From contig JACDCH010000620.1 in NCBI GenBank assembly GCA_013694495.1, positions 1 to 15,882 on the forward strand: a DNA stretch of 15,882 bases, written 5' to 3'. Below, one piece after another: positions 1 to 7,694 of this stretch. The DNA is from Acidimicrobiia bacterium. Its GTDB lineage: Bacteria > Actinomycetota > Acidimicrobiia > Acidimicrobiales > JACDCH01. A model generated the notes under the pieces. That model saw only the letters and a program-made list of their open reading frames with translations. It was not told where the DNA came from and did no database searches. Position 1 is the stretch's first letter, and every line of letters begins with the position of its first letter. The position numbers and the translations under genes were made by a program.

Positions 1-20
1 GGTGGGGCCGGAGCCCCACC
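1..20 (-). terminator. Hairpin downstream of the solute-binding protein gene, possible terminator
   Basis: A perfect 7-bp inverted repeat (GGTGGGG at 1-7, CCCCACC at 14-20) with a 6-nt loop starts 24 bases after the stop codon of the minus-strand solute-binding protein gene. A GC-rich stem at this place fits an intrinsic terminator. The T-tract that would complete the call would lie outside the window, so it cannot be checked here. Confidence 0.4.
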
Positions 21-43
21 CACCGAACTGCAGGACCGTCAGG

Positions 44-1777
44 TCACTCAGCCACCTCGACCACCGGCTCCTCCGTCAGGAGGTCGGTGATCACGTACTC
101 GCCGTCGGCGGTCGTGTCGAAGGTGCCAGGCAGGACCTGGAAGGCCGTCGTCCACACGTACCACGAGGAGTTCGCGCACTCGGTGACGGGGTTGAGGCAC
201 TCCGGCCACTGCTCCGCACCGATGATGATCTCCGTGTCCCCGATGGGCTCCCACTCGAACAGGTTGTTCGCGAAGGCCCGGTAGTTCGCGGCGTCAGCGT
301 CAACCGGACCGCCGATGCGGTCCGTGCGCCAGGCCACGATGTTCGGGAACTGGTACAGCGGGAGCATCACGTGGTCCTCGGCCAGGAGGGCGGCGATCTG
401 GTGGATCTGATCGGCTCGCGCCTCCTCGTCGAGCTCCTGATCGGAGTCGTGCATGAGCTGGGTGGCTTCCTCGTTGCACCAGCCCGTGCTGTTCTGGCCC
501 TGGTTGCCGTTCTCCTCGGAGGGGACGGCCTCGCAGCTCAGGATGCCCGTGACCGTCGGGTCCGGCGAGGCGGTGTTGATGTACATCGCCAGGTCGTAGT
601 CGAGGGCCGGGAGCCGCTGCTGGAAGTAGCAGGCCGCGTCGCAGTTGTCGGCGATCACGTTGAAGCCGGCTGCCTGCAGGTCGGGGATGATCAGGGCCTG
701 GGTCGTCTCCCGGCGAACGTTGCCCGTGTTGACGATCCAGCGGATCTCCGGCGCCGGGGCGCCGTCGAGCGTCCACATGCCAGCCGCATCCTTCACCCAA
801 CCGGCCTCGGTCAGCAGTGCCTCGGCCCCCGCGCTGTCGAAGGTGTCAGCGAACGCCGTCTGGTCGCACCAGGGGCCGATCGTGGGCACCCAGAGGCCGC
901 AGTTGAGCAGCTCGCCGCCGGGGAAGATCGGGCCGTAGATGTTCTCCAGGATCTTGTCCCGATCGATGGACATGGAGAACGCCGCCCGGAACGTGTCGTC
1001 GGCGAACGGGCCGTCGTCCTGCTGGAAGTACAGGCCCTCGTAGTTCGTGCCGTAGCCCGGCGTGAACTGGATGTTCGGGTCGTTGAGCGCGTCGCTCAGG
1101 CCCGAGAAGGCCTGCGGGAAGATCATCTCGCTCTCCCCGGAGAGGAGCGAGGCGACCTCGGTGTCCTGATCGGCCTTCGGGACCATCACGACCCGCTCGG
1201 CCACGGGGGTGTTCTCGCCCCAGTAGGCCTCGTTCGGGACGAGGATGGCCTGGTCGGTGGTCCAGGACTCGAGGAGCCAGGGGCGGCCCGAGATGGGCAG
1301 CTCCTCGGTGAAGTCGGCGGAGATGTCGTTGCAGTCGGCGACGGCCGCAGCCTTGATGATGGGGCTGAACAGGTTGCGGTACGGGGCGTACACCGTGCCG
1401 AACGTCACGACCACGGTCTGCGGATCTTCGCCTTCGGCGACATCCAGGATCTGGTCGTAACCCGTGGTCGACAGCGACCCCGGCGTGTTCAGGGTTGCGT
1501 CGAGGGTGCACTGGAAGTCGGCCTCGCCGATGGGCGAGCCGTCCTCCCACACCGCGTCGGGGTTGAGGGTGTACGTGACGGTCATCGCCACGTCGCCGCT
1601 CGGCTCCTCGTCGCCACCGGTGGTGTCGGTGGTGCCGCCCTCCGTTGTGTCGGGGGACTCACCGCCCTCAGTTGTCGTCGTACCGCCCGCGGTCTCGTCG
1701 TCGCCGCATGCAGCAGCCACGAGAGATAGGGCGAAGAGGGATGCCAAAACCTTGGCAGCCCTTCGGCGTTGAGTCAC
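44..1777 (-). CDS. ABC transporter solute-binding lipoprotein, family 5 (peptide/oligopeptide type), apparently circularly permuted
   Basis: 577 aa if it starts at GTG 1777; GGAGGT at 1785-1790 is a good ribosome binding site 7 nt upstream, and the open frame further upstream has no signal peptide. Residues 1-24 form a lipoprotein signal peptide (RRR, hydrophobic core, lipobox AAAC with Cys24), followed by a Thr/Gly/Glu/Ser-rich linker to about residue 62. Residues 65-510 look like the body of the SBP_bac_5 family (AVWEDGSPI near 75; FRAAFSMSIDRDKILENIYG in the middle; LPLYQFPNIVAWR late). The usual first strand and 'xxLNPxT' segment is missing from the N-terminus; a matching segment (IIIGAEQWPECLNPVTECAN and onward) forms residues 514-577 and ends in EEPVVEVAE. 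The protein would bind a peptide-like or other ligand outside the membrane. No permease or ATPase gene is visible; the substrate is unknown. Confidence 0.9.
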   Translation of the reverse strand: MTQRRRAAKVLASLFALSLVAAACGDDETAGGTTTTEGGESPDTTEGGTTDTTGGDEEPSGDVAMTVTYTLNPDAVWEDGSPIGEADFQCTLDATLNTPGSLSTTGYDQILDVAEGEDPQTVVVTFGTVYAPYRNLFSPIIKAAAVADCNDISADFTEELPISGRPWLLESWTTDQAILVPNEAYWGENTPVAERVVMVPKADQDTEVASLLSGESEMIFPQAFSGLSDALNDPNIQFTPGYGTNYEGLYFQQDDGPFADDTFRAAFSMSIDRDKILENIYGPIFPGGELLNCGLWVPTIGPWCDQTAFADTFDSAGAEALLTEAGWVKDAAGMWTLDGAPAPEIRWIVNTGNVRRETTQALIIPDLQAAGFNVIADNCDAACYFQQRLPALDYDLAMYINTASPDPTVTGILSCEAVPSEENGNQGQNSTGWCNEEATQLMHDSDQELDEEARADQIHQIAALLAEDHVMLPLYQFPNIVAWRTDRIGGPVDADAANYRAFANNLFEWEPIGDTEIIIGAEQWPECLNPVTECANSSWYVWTTAFQVLPGTFDTTADGEYVITDLLTEEPVVEVAE

Positions 1778-1899
1778 GAAGCGGACCTCCTCGTTGAGCG
1801 TCAGAAACTGGCGGGCGTAACCGGTGAGCTCGCGGCAGCGGGTTTCCCCGCCGTGTTCTCCGTGTGTATCCCCCACCGGCGGTGTAGCCGCCGATCGGC

Positions 1900-1928
1900 A
1901 CCATACTCCGGTGCCTGCTGGCGGTGAA
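1900..1928 (-). promoter_or_regulatory. Candidate sigma-70-type promoter, proximal, for the solute-binding protein gene
   Basis: On the minus strand, TTCACC (1928-1923) and TATGGT (1905-1900) are separated by exactly 17 bp, each matching 4 of 6 consensus bases. Transcription would start near 1893, giving a leader of about 115 nt that begins with the hairpin at 1877-1893. Found by eye only. Confidence 0.4.
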
Positions 1929-1968
1929 CGATGTCCGAACTGGACGGAACGACCGAACACTCGGCGGC

Positions 1969-1997
1969 ACCCTACACAGAGTGCCCATGGGCGTCCA
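1969..1997 (-). promoter_or_regulatory. Candidate sigma-70-type promoter, distal, for the solute-binding protein gene
   Basis: On the minus strand, TGGACG (1997-1992) and TAGGGT (1974-1969) are separated by 17 bp. TAnnnT is the usual -10 form in high-GC actinobacteria. The start would lie near 1962. It may act together with, or instead of, the proximal candidate. Confidence 0.35.
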
Positions 1998-2089
1998 GCA
2001 TCACGAGGCGCTCTGGGACGTTCTCCCTCGTGCGCTGTGCACTTCGCGCAGCGTTACGCCCCTGTGACGGTCACGTTGCCACCGACGGG

Positions 2090-2861
2090 TCAGCTCACGC
2101 CCCACTGCACGATGCGCTGGAACTCGTCGGGATCGAGGCTGGCGCCGCCGACGAGGGCGCCGTCGATGTCGATTTGGGCCATGAGGTCGCCGATGTTCCC
2201 CGGCTTCACGGATCCCCCGTACTGGATGCGGACCCGCTGCGCCGCGTCCTCGCCGTGGGCCGACGCGACGGTGGTGCGCACCAGCGCGCACGCCGCCTGC
2301 GCGTCCTCGGGCGTGGCGGTGCGGCCGGTGCCGATGGCCCAGATGGGCTCGTAGGCGATGACCGAGTCGCCGACCCGCTCGGGCGACAGGCCGGCCAGGC
2401 CGGCCGTCACCTGTCCTGACACCTTCGCCTCGAGCGAGCCGGCCTCGCGCTCGTCGAGGGTCTCGCCGACGCACAGGATCGGCGTCATGCCCTGCGCCAC
2501 GATGGCGAGCACCTTCTTGTTCACATCGTCGTCGGTCTCGCCGAAGACCTCCCGCCGCTCGGAGTGGCCGGCGATCACGAGACGCACGTTCAGCTTGGCC
2601 AGGAACGCCGGGCTGACCTCACCGGTGAAGGCGCCGTTCAACTCGTGGTGGCAGTGCTGGGCGCCGAGCAGGATCTCCATGCGGTCCGTCTCGATCGTGG
2701 TCTGCACGGAGCGGATGTCGGTGAACGGCGGGTGGACGGACACGTCGACCGTGCCGAACACCTTCTTCGGGAGCAGGTAGCTCAGCTTCTGCACCGCCTG
2801 GATCGCCTCGAAGTGGTTGAGGTGCATCTTCCAGTTGCCGCTGATCAGCGGCTTGCGGGCA

Positions 2862-2869
<8 letters not shown>
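2090..2869 (-). CDS. tpiA: Triosephosphate isomerase
   Basis: 259 aa, the normal family length. It interconverts dihydroxyacetone phosphate and glyceraldehyde 3-phosphate in cytosolic glycolysis and gluconeogenesis. All active-site elements are present: GNWKMH with Lys14, AGHSERR with the electrophilic His102, YEPIWAIGTG with the catalytic base Glu174 and the flexible loop, the phosphate-binding YGGSVKPGN near 217-225, and GALVGGASL near 237-245. The ATG at 2869 was chosen because the protein aligns with the family from there and AGGAG (2880-2876) sits 6 nt upstream. Its start lies inside the end of pgk (8-nt overlap, ATGCCTGA), so the two are translationally coupled. It is the last gene of the gap-pgk-tpiA unit; no secG follows. 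Confidence 0.98.
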
Positions 2870-3998
<1,129 letters not shown>

Positions 3999-4003
3999 GC
4001 GAC

Positions 4004-5020
4004 TCAGGCGGCGGCGAGCTTGTTGCCGGTGATGAGGATCAGGTCGACGAGGCGGTTGCTGTAGCCCCACTCGTTGTCGTACCAGCCCATCACCTTGACG
4101 AGGTTCCCGTTGGCCATCGTGATCGGGGCGTCGAACGTGCACGACGCGGGCGTGCCCACGATGTCGGAGGACACGATCGGCGCCTCGTTGTACACGAGCA
4201 CCTTCGCCAGGGGGCCGGACTCGGCGGCGGCCTTGAACGCGGCGTTGACCTCGTCGACGGTGACGTCCTGCGCGAGCAGGCCGGTGAAGTCGGTGATCGA
4301 GCCGTCGGCGACGGGCACCCGCAGCGACGTGCCGTCGAGCTTGCCCTTCATCGACTCGAGCACGAGAGCCGTCGCCCGAGCGGCGCCGGTGCTGCTCGGG
4401 ATGATGTTGAGCGCCGCCGCCCTGGCCTCGCGGAGGTCCTTGGAGGGGCCGTCGACCAGCGACTGCGTGCCCGTGTAGGCGTGGACCGTGGTCATCAGGC
4501 CCTTCTCGACGCCGAACGCGTCGTCGAGGACCTTGATCATCGGCACGAAGCAGTTGGTCGTGCAGGAGGCGTTCGAGACCACCTTGTGGGTGGCGGGATC
4601 GAAGGTGTCGTCGTTGACCCCGACGACGAACGTGGCGTCGGCGCCGTTCGACGGAGCCGACACGATGACGAACGGGGCGCCGGCATCCATGTGCATGGCG
4701 GCCTGGTCTCGGGCGCTGAAGAAGCCGGTCGACTCGATCACCATGTCGACCCCGAGGTCGCCCCACGGCAGGGCTTTGGGGTCGCGCTCGGCGAGGATCT
4801 TGAGCTCGTCGCCGTCGACGACGATCCCCTCGTCGCTGACCGAGATGTCGGCCTTCCACGTGCCGAGGACGGTGTCGTACTGCAGCAGGTGGGCCATCAG
4901 CTCCTTCGAGCCGAGGTCGTTGGCCGCCACGAAGTCGATGTCCTCGCCCCGCTGCTTCGCCGCCCGGAAGAAGTTGCGCCCGATGCGCCCGAAACCGTTG
5001 ATGCCGACACGGATGGTCAT
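4004..5020 (-). CDS. gap: Glyceraldehyde-3-phosphate dehydrogenase, NAD type
   Basis: 338 aa, full length. It oxidises glyceraldehyde 3-phosphate to 1,3-bisphosphoglycerate with NAD+. The N-terminal Rossmann domain has INGFGRIGR (7-15) and AANDLG with Asp35, the residue expected for NAD rather than NADP preference. The catalytic domain has SNASCTTNC with nucleophile Cys153, TTVHAYTGTQ with His180, DGPSKDLREARAAALNIIP, and the terminal WYDNEWGYSNR (313-323). The ATG at 5020 is chosen because the conserved GINGFGR follows at the right distance; the in-frame start 13 codons upstream lies across the promoter region. A -10-like TAGGGT ends 7 nt before the ATG and no strong Shine-Dalgarno sequence is present, so a leaderless mRNA is possible. 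It is the first gene of gap-pgk-tpiA. Confidence 0.98.
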   Translation of the reverse strand: MTIRVGINGFGRIGRNFFRAAKQRGEDIDFVAANDLGSKELMAHLLQYDTVLGTWKADISVSDEGIVVDGDELKILAERDPKALPWGDLGVDMVIESTGFFSARDQAAMHMDAGAPFVIVSAPSNGADATFVVGVNDDTFDPATHKVVSNASCTTNCFVPMIKVLDDAFGVEKGLMTTVHAYTGTQSLVDGPSKDLREARAAALNIIPSSTGAARATALVLESMKGKLDGTSLRVPVADGSITDFTGLLAQDVTVDEVNAAFKAAAESGPLAKVLVYNEAPIVSSDIVGTPASCTFDAPITMANGNLVKVMGWYDNEWGYSNRLVDLILITGNKLAAA

Positions 5021-5027
5021 GCCGTCG

Positions 5028-5033
5028 ACCCTA
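5028..5033 (-). promoter_or_regulatory. Candidate -10 element of the gap promoter (possible leaderless start)
   Basis: On the minus strand the hexamer TAGGGT (5033-5028) ends 7 nt before the gap ATG, the distance expected if transcription starts at the A of the start codon. The -35 region (about 5051-5056) has no good consensus match and overlaps the inverted repeat at 5045-5068. Confidence 0.4.
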
Positions 5034-5044
5034 CCCAGCGCATC

Positions 5045-5068
5045 GCGGGCGGTTCCCACCCCGCCCGC
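5045..5068. repeat. Perfect 8-bp inverted repeat overlapping the gap -35 region
   Basis: GCGGGCGG (5045-5052), an 8-nt spacer TTCCCACC, and CCGCCCGC (5061-5068) form a perfect GC stem. It could act as a factor-independent terminator for transcripts coming from yvcK, although no T-tract follows on the minus strand. As DNA it could instead be an operator, since it spans the place where the -35 element of gap should be. Confidence 0.5.
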
Positions 5069-5073
5069 CCCGG

Positions 5074-5121
5074 ACCGGAGGGTGCCAGCCGGACCGTTCC
5101 GTCATGTACGCACCCTCCGGT
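5074..5121. repeat. 48-bp direct repeat with inverted ends, copy 1
   Basis: This unit is identical over all 48 bp to the copy at 5136-5183. Its ends are a perfect 12-bp inverted repeat (ACCGGAGGGTGC at 5074-5085, GCACCCTCCGGT at 5110-5121) around a 24-nt centre, which itself contains a small CGGA...TCCG dyad. In RNA it would form a long stem-loop on either strand. It lies between yvcK and gap, in the place where whiA is found in many Actinobacteria. Confidence 0.85.
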
Positions 5122-5135
5122 CTGGGCAGCTGCCA

Positions 5136-5183
5136 ACCGGAGGGTGCCAGCCGGACCGTTCCGTCATGTACGCACCCTCCGGT
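5136..5183. repeat. 48-bp direct repeat with inverted ends, copy 2
   Basis: An exact copy of 5074-5121, separated from it by 14 bases (period 62 bp). The perfect identity, including the 24-nt centre that need not be conserved for base pairing, indicates either a recent duplication or selection on the whole unit. Possible roles are a REP-like element, a tandem operator or an mRNA-stabilising or terminating structure; the sequence alone does not decide. Confidence 0.85.
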
Positions 5184-5192
5184 GGGGTCGGG

Positions 5193-5208
5193 GGCGACCG
5201 GCGTCGCC
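5193..5208 (-). terminator. Hairpin just after yvcK, weak terminator candidate
   Basis: GGCGAC (5193-5198) and GTCGCC (5203-5208) form a perfect 6-bp stem with a 4-nt loop, starting 4 bases past the yvcK stop. No T-tract follows. It is the first of four consecutive inverted repeats met by RNA polymerase leaving yvcK. Confidence 0.35.
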
Positions 5209-5211
5209 GGG

Positions 5212-6111
5212 TCAGGCGAGGGCGCGGAGGGCGGCGCCGAGCTTGTCGGGGTCGTGGACGGCGCCGCCGGGCTTCGTGAGATCGGCCTCGACGAGGCGCC
5301 GGCCGGTGGGGCCACCCCGGTTCATGCCGCCCCGCTGGGTGAGCACGACCTCCGGGTGCACGTCGTGGCGGGCCAGGGCGCCGACGTGGGCGGCGACGTC
5401 GTAGCCCGCCGTCTCCGGGGCCCGGGCCCGCAGGTTGCACACGAACATGATGCGACCCGGCGACGACCGGACAGCCTCCCGCAGGGCCGGCACCGCCAGC
5501 GCGGCCAGCACGCTGCCGTACAGCGAGCCGGGCCCGAGCACGACGAGGTCGGCCGCCGCCAGCGCCTTCGTGGCCGCCTCCGGCACCGGCGGATCGGGCG
5601 GCACGAGCTCGACGCGTTGGATGGCGGCCGCCGCCTCGACCGCGACCTGGCCGGCGACCTTCGTGCCGTCGGCCCGCCAGGCCACCAGGTCGACGGCCAC
5701 CGCCGTCGCCGGCACCACCAACGCTCGGACGCCGAGCAGCTCGGCGACGTGCTCGACCGCGGCGGCGAGCTCGCCCGTCTCCTCGGCCAGCGCCGCGAGG
5801 AGGACGTTGCCGGCCGGGTGCCCGGCGAGGTCGCCGGTGCCGAAGCGGCGCTCGAGGGCGGCGGCCAGGGTCCGACGCGCCGGATCGGCCAGCGTCGTCA
5901 GGCAGCGGCGCAGGTCCCCGGGCGCGGGGAGGCCCGTGGCGGCACGGATGCGACCGGACGAGCCGCCGTCGTCGGCGACCGACACCACGGCCGTCAGCTC
6001 GCCCGCCCACGGCGCGCAGGCGCTGAGCGTCACGGACAGCCCGTGGCCGCCGCCGACGGCCACGACCCTCGGCCCCTCGACGGCTCCGGGACGCGGACCC
6101 GACGCGCTCAC
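5212..6111 (-). CDS. yvcK: YvcK/CofD-family protein (gluconeogenesis factor, CuvA-like)
   Basis: 299 aa, slightly shorter than the usual 310-340. YvcK proteins bind UDP-sugars (UDP-GlcNAc) and affect carbon partitioning and cell-wall growth; the mycobacterial member is CuvA. Visible family features: N-terminal GGGHGLS (20-26), SVADDGGSSGR (44-54), LPAPGDLRRCL (61-71), GHPAGNVLLAAL (97-108), LGPGSLYGSVL (192-202), FVCNLRARAPETAGYD (223-238) and PGG near the end. The GTG start at 6111 overlaps the rapZ stop as GTGA and leaves the glycine-rich motif at the right distance; the frame upstream continues into rapZ and is not coding. In many Actinobacteria whiA follows directly; here a hairpin-rich spacer follows instead. 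Confidence 0.95.
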   Translation of the reverse strand: MSASGPRPGAVEGPRVVAVGGGHGLSVTLSACAPWAGELTAVVSVADDGGSSGRIRAATGLPAPGDLRRCLTTLADPARRTLAAALERRFGTGDLAGHPAGNVLLAALAEETGELAAAVEHVAELLGVRALVVPATAVAVDLVAWRADGTKVAGQVAVEAAAAIQRVELVPPDPPVPEAATKALAAADLVVLGPGSLYGSVLAALAVPALREAVRSSPGRIMFVCNLRARAPETAGYDVAAHVGALARHDVHPEVVLTQRGGMNRGGPTGRRLVEADLTKPGGAVHDPDKLGAALRALA

Positions 6112-6953
6112 CGGCCGACGTCGCGATGGGTGACGGTGGGGGCGTAGCCGTGCGCCTGGATCAACGCAGCCACCGCCTCCGCCATCGCCACCGAGCGGTG
6201 GCGGCCACCGGTGCAGCCGAGCGCGATCGACAGGTAGGTGCGGCCCTCCCGGGCGTAGGCGGGCAGGAGCAGCTCCAGCAGGCCGTCGACCTGCTCGAGG
6301 AACGGGGCCGCGTCGGGCTGGCCGAGGACGTGGTCGCGCACGGAATCGTCGAGGCCTGTGAACGGTCGCAGCTCGTCGACCCAGTGCGGGTTCGGGAGGA
6401 AGCGGCAGTCGAGGACGATGTCGACGTCGATCGGGAGGCCGTGCTTGTAGCCGAACGAGAGCACGCTCACCTGCATGCCGGCGGCTCCCTCGCCGGCGAA
6501 GAGGTCGGCGATGCGGGCCCGCAGCTGGTGGACGTTGAGCATGGTCGTGTCGACGACGACGTCGGCGATCTCCTTCAGATCCTGCAGCCCCGCCCGCTCC
6601 CGCTCGATGGCGTCGGCCACCGAGCCGCCGGCCTGGGCGTTGGGGTGGCGGCGCCGGGTGTCCTCGTAGCGACGGACGAGGACGTCGGTGGCGGCGTCGA
6701 GGAACAGCATCCGGACCCGCCCGCCGGCGGAACCGAGGGCGGCCAGCGTCGGGCGGACGTCGTCGTCGCCCGTGCGGACCACGAGCGCCACCCGTTCGAA
6801 CGCCGTGCCGCCGGCGAACACGAGCTCGCCCAACTTGGGGATGAGCGCGGCCGGCACGTTGTCGATCACGAACCACCCGAGGTCCTCGAGGTGGGCGGCC
6901 GCGGTGGAGCGCCCCGCGCCTGACAGCCCGCACAACACCGCGAACTCGGCCAT
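6108..6953 (-). CDS. rapZ: RapZ/YvcJ-family nucleotide-binding adapter protein
   Basis: 281 aa, full length for the family. Enterobacterial RapZ is an RNA-binding adapter that controls GlcN-6-P synthase through small RNAs and RNase E; Gram-positive members bind ATP/GTP but their role is less clear. The N-terminal P-loop reads GLSGAGRST (9-17), with Arg in place of the usual Lys as in other actinobacterial members, followed by EDLGWFVIDNVP (23-34). The C-terminal half is strongly conserved: SFGYKHGLPIDVDIVLDCRF (166-185), NPHW, and GCTGGRHRSVA (246-256). The 'DVR' often seen after the second strand is replaced by VVRTGDD (58-64). The ATG at 6953 shares one base with the methyltransferase stop (TGATG); GTG 6956 just upstream is an alternative. 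It is coupled to yvcK by a GTGA overlap. Confidence 0.95.
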   Translation of the reverse strand: MAEFAVLCGLSGAGRSTAAAHLEDLGWFVIDNVPAALIPKLGELVFAGGTAFERVALVVRTGDDDVRPTLAALGSAGGRVRMLFLDAATDVLVRRYEDTRRRHPNAQAGGSVADAIERERAGLQDLKEIADVVVDTTMLNVHQLRARIADLFAGEGAAGMQVSVLSFGYKHGLPIDVDIVLDCRFLPNPHWVDELRPFTGLDDSVRDHVLGQPDAAPFLEQVDGLLELLLPAYAREGRTYLSIALGCTGGRHRSVAMAEAVAALIQAHGYAPTVTHRDVGR

Positions 6954-7681
6954 CACCGCTTCTCGCAAGCGAGGAGGAGGAGGCGGGGGATCGACGCCGC
7001 CTCGGCGTACTCCTGGGCCCGGGCCAGGAAGCCGGGCGGCGGCGCCGGCTCCTCCATGCGGACAACGAGCAGGCCGTTGGCCGCCAGGGCGTTGACGTAG
7101 CGGGAGAGCGGGCGGTGGATGAAGGGGATGAACACGCCCTTCTCGACCTCCTCCACCGTCTCGTCCTCCACCAGGTACGGGCCGATGCGCCAGTACTGCT
7201 CGGGCGGGTCGAGGATCTGGTCGTCGATCCAGCCGCTGTTCGGCGTCTGCAGGAGCGGGTGGTTGAGGAAGAAGGCGAAGCGGCCACCCGCTTCGAGCAC
7301 CCGGCCCACCTCGGCGATGGCGGCGTCGACGTCGCGGATGTGCTCGAAGACCAGGCACGCCACGACGCAGTCGAACGCACCGTCGGCGAAGGGCAGGGCG
7401 GCGGCGGCGCTGCGGAGGTAGTGCGGCCCGCCGGCCCGTTCGACCGCGGCCGTCAGCTGGGCCCACGTGGGGTCGACGCCGGCCACCAGCCCGACGCCGA
7501 GCCGGGCGGCCAGGCGGGCGACCTGGCCCTCGCCGCACCCGACGTCGAGCACCCGCCGGGCGCCGTCGAGGAGCTCGGCGGCGAGGGGGAGGATCTGCTC
7601 CTCGTACTCGGGGTCGACGCCGTCGGTGAAACCCTCCTGCCACCAGCCGGCGTGCTTCTCCCACAGGTCGTCGTCCACCAT
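6953..7681 (-). CDS. Class I SAM-dependent methyltransferase (Methyltransf_11 type), substrate unknown
   Basis: 242 aa. The fold is recognisable: motif I RVLDVGCGEGQ (43-53) for SAM binding, acidic Asp70 after strand 2 (VAGVDP), LPFADGAFDCVVACLVFEHI (96-115) matching the usual 'lpf.d.sfD.v.....leHi' segment, and the post-motif VGRVLEAGGRF (125-135). The C-terminal part (PPEQYWRIGPYLVEDETVEE) resembles small-molecule or lipid methyltransferases but gives no substrate. The ATG at 7681 is 13 nt after the uvrC stop; GAGAGG overlapping that stop (TGAGAGG) is a suitable ribosome binding site. Its stop overlaps the rapZ start. Its place inside the uvrC-rapZ-yvcK unit is not part of the textbook gene order. 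Confidence 0.9.
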   Translation of the reverse strand: MVDDDLWEKHAGWWQEGFTDGVDPEYEEQILPLAAELLDGARRVLDVGCGEGQVARLAARLGVGLVAGVDPTWAQLTAAVERAGGPHYLRSAAAALPFADGAFDCVVACLVFEHIRDVDAAIAEVGRVLEAGGRFAFFLNHPLLQTPNSGWIDDQILDPPEQYWRIGPYLVEDETVEEVEKGVFIPFIHRPLSRYVNALAANGLLVVRMEEPAPPPGFLARAQEYAEAASIPRLLLLACEKR

Positions 7682-7694
7682 CGTGGCCAGCCTC

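Larger units (their letters stand above)
1778..2089. other. Intergenic region between tpiA and the solute-binding protein gene
   Basis: 312 bases without a credible gene. I looked for secG, which often follows tpiA, and for a tRNA, and found neither: the minus-strand frames give no hydrophobic helix pair and there is no T-loop motif. It holds two candidate promoters for the solute-binding protein gene, a 6-bp perfect hairpin (CGGCGG at 1877-1882, CCGCCG at 1888-1893, loop TGTAG) at the expected start of the shorter transcript, and an 11-bp dyad GTGAC-G-GTCAC at 2064-2074, 15 bases past the tpiA stop. No clear terminator with a T-tract is present after tpiA. Confidence 0.6.

Noticed and set aside
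2..1729. A 575-codon open frame on the plus strand opposite the solute-binding protein gene
   Set aside because: The minus-strand protein has a signal peptide, lipobox, ribosome binding site and family motifs; the plus-strand translation has no recognisable motif and looks like an antisense shadow.
1778..2089. tRNA or secG gene between tpiA and the solute-binding protein gene
   Set aside because: No T-loop GGTTCRANTCC motif with matching acceptor ends was seen on either strand, and no minus-strand frame encodes two hydrophobic helices.
5074..5183. CRISPR array or small peptide gene in the 48-bp repeats
   Set aside because: There are only two copies, the spacer is 14 bp, and the units have long inverted ends, unlike a CRISPR. 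The repeated frame MTERSGWHPPV on the minus strand simply reflects the duplicated DNA and has no ribosome binding site.
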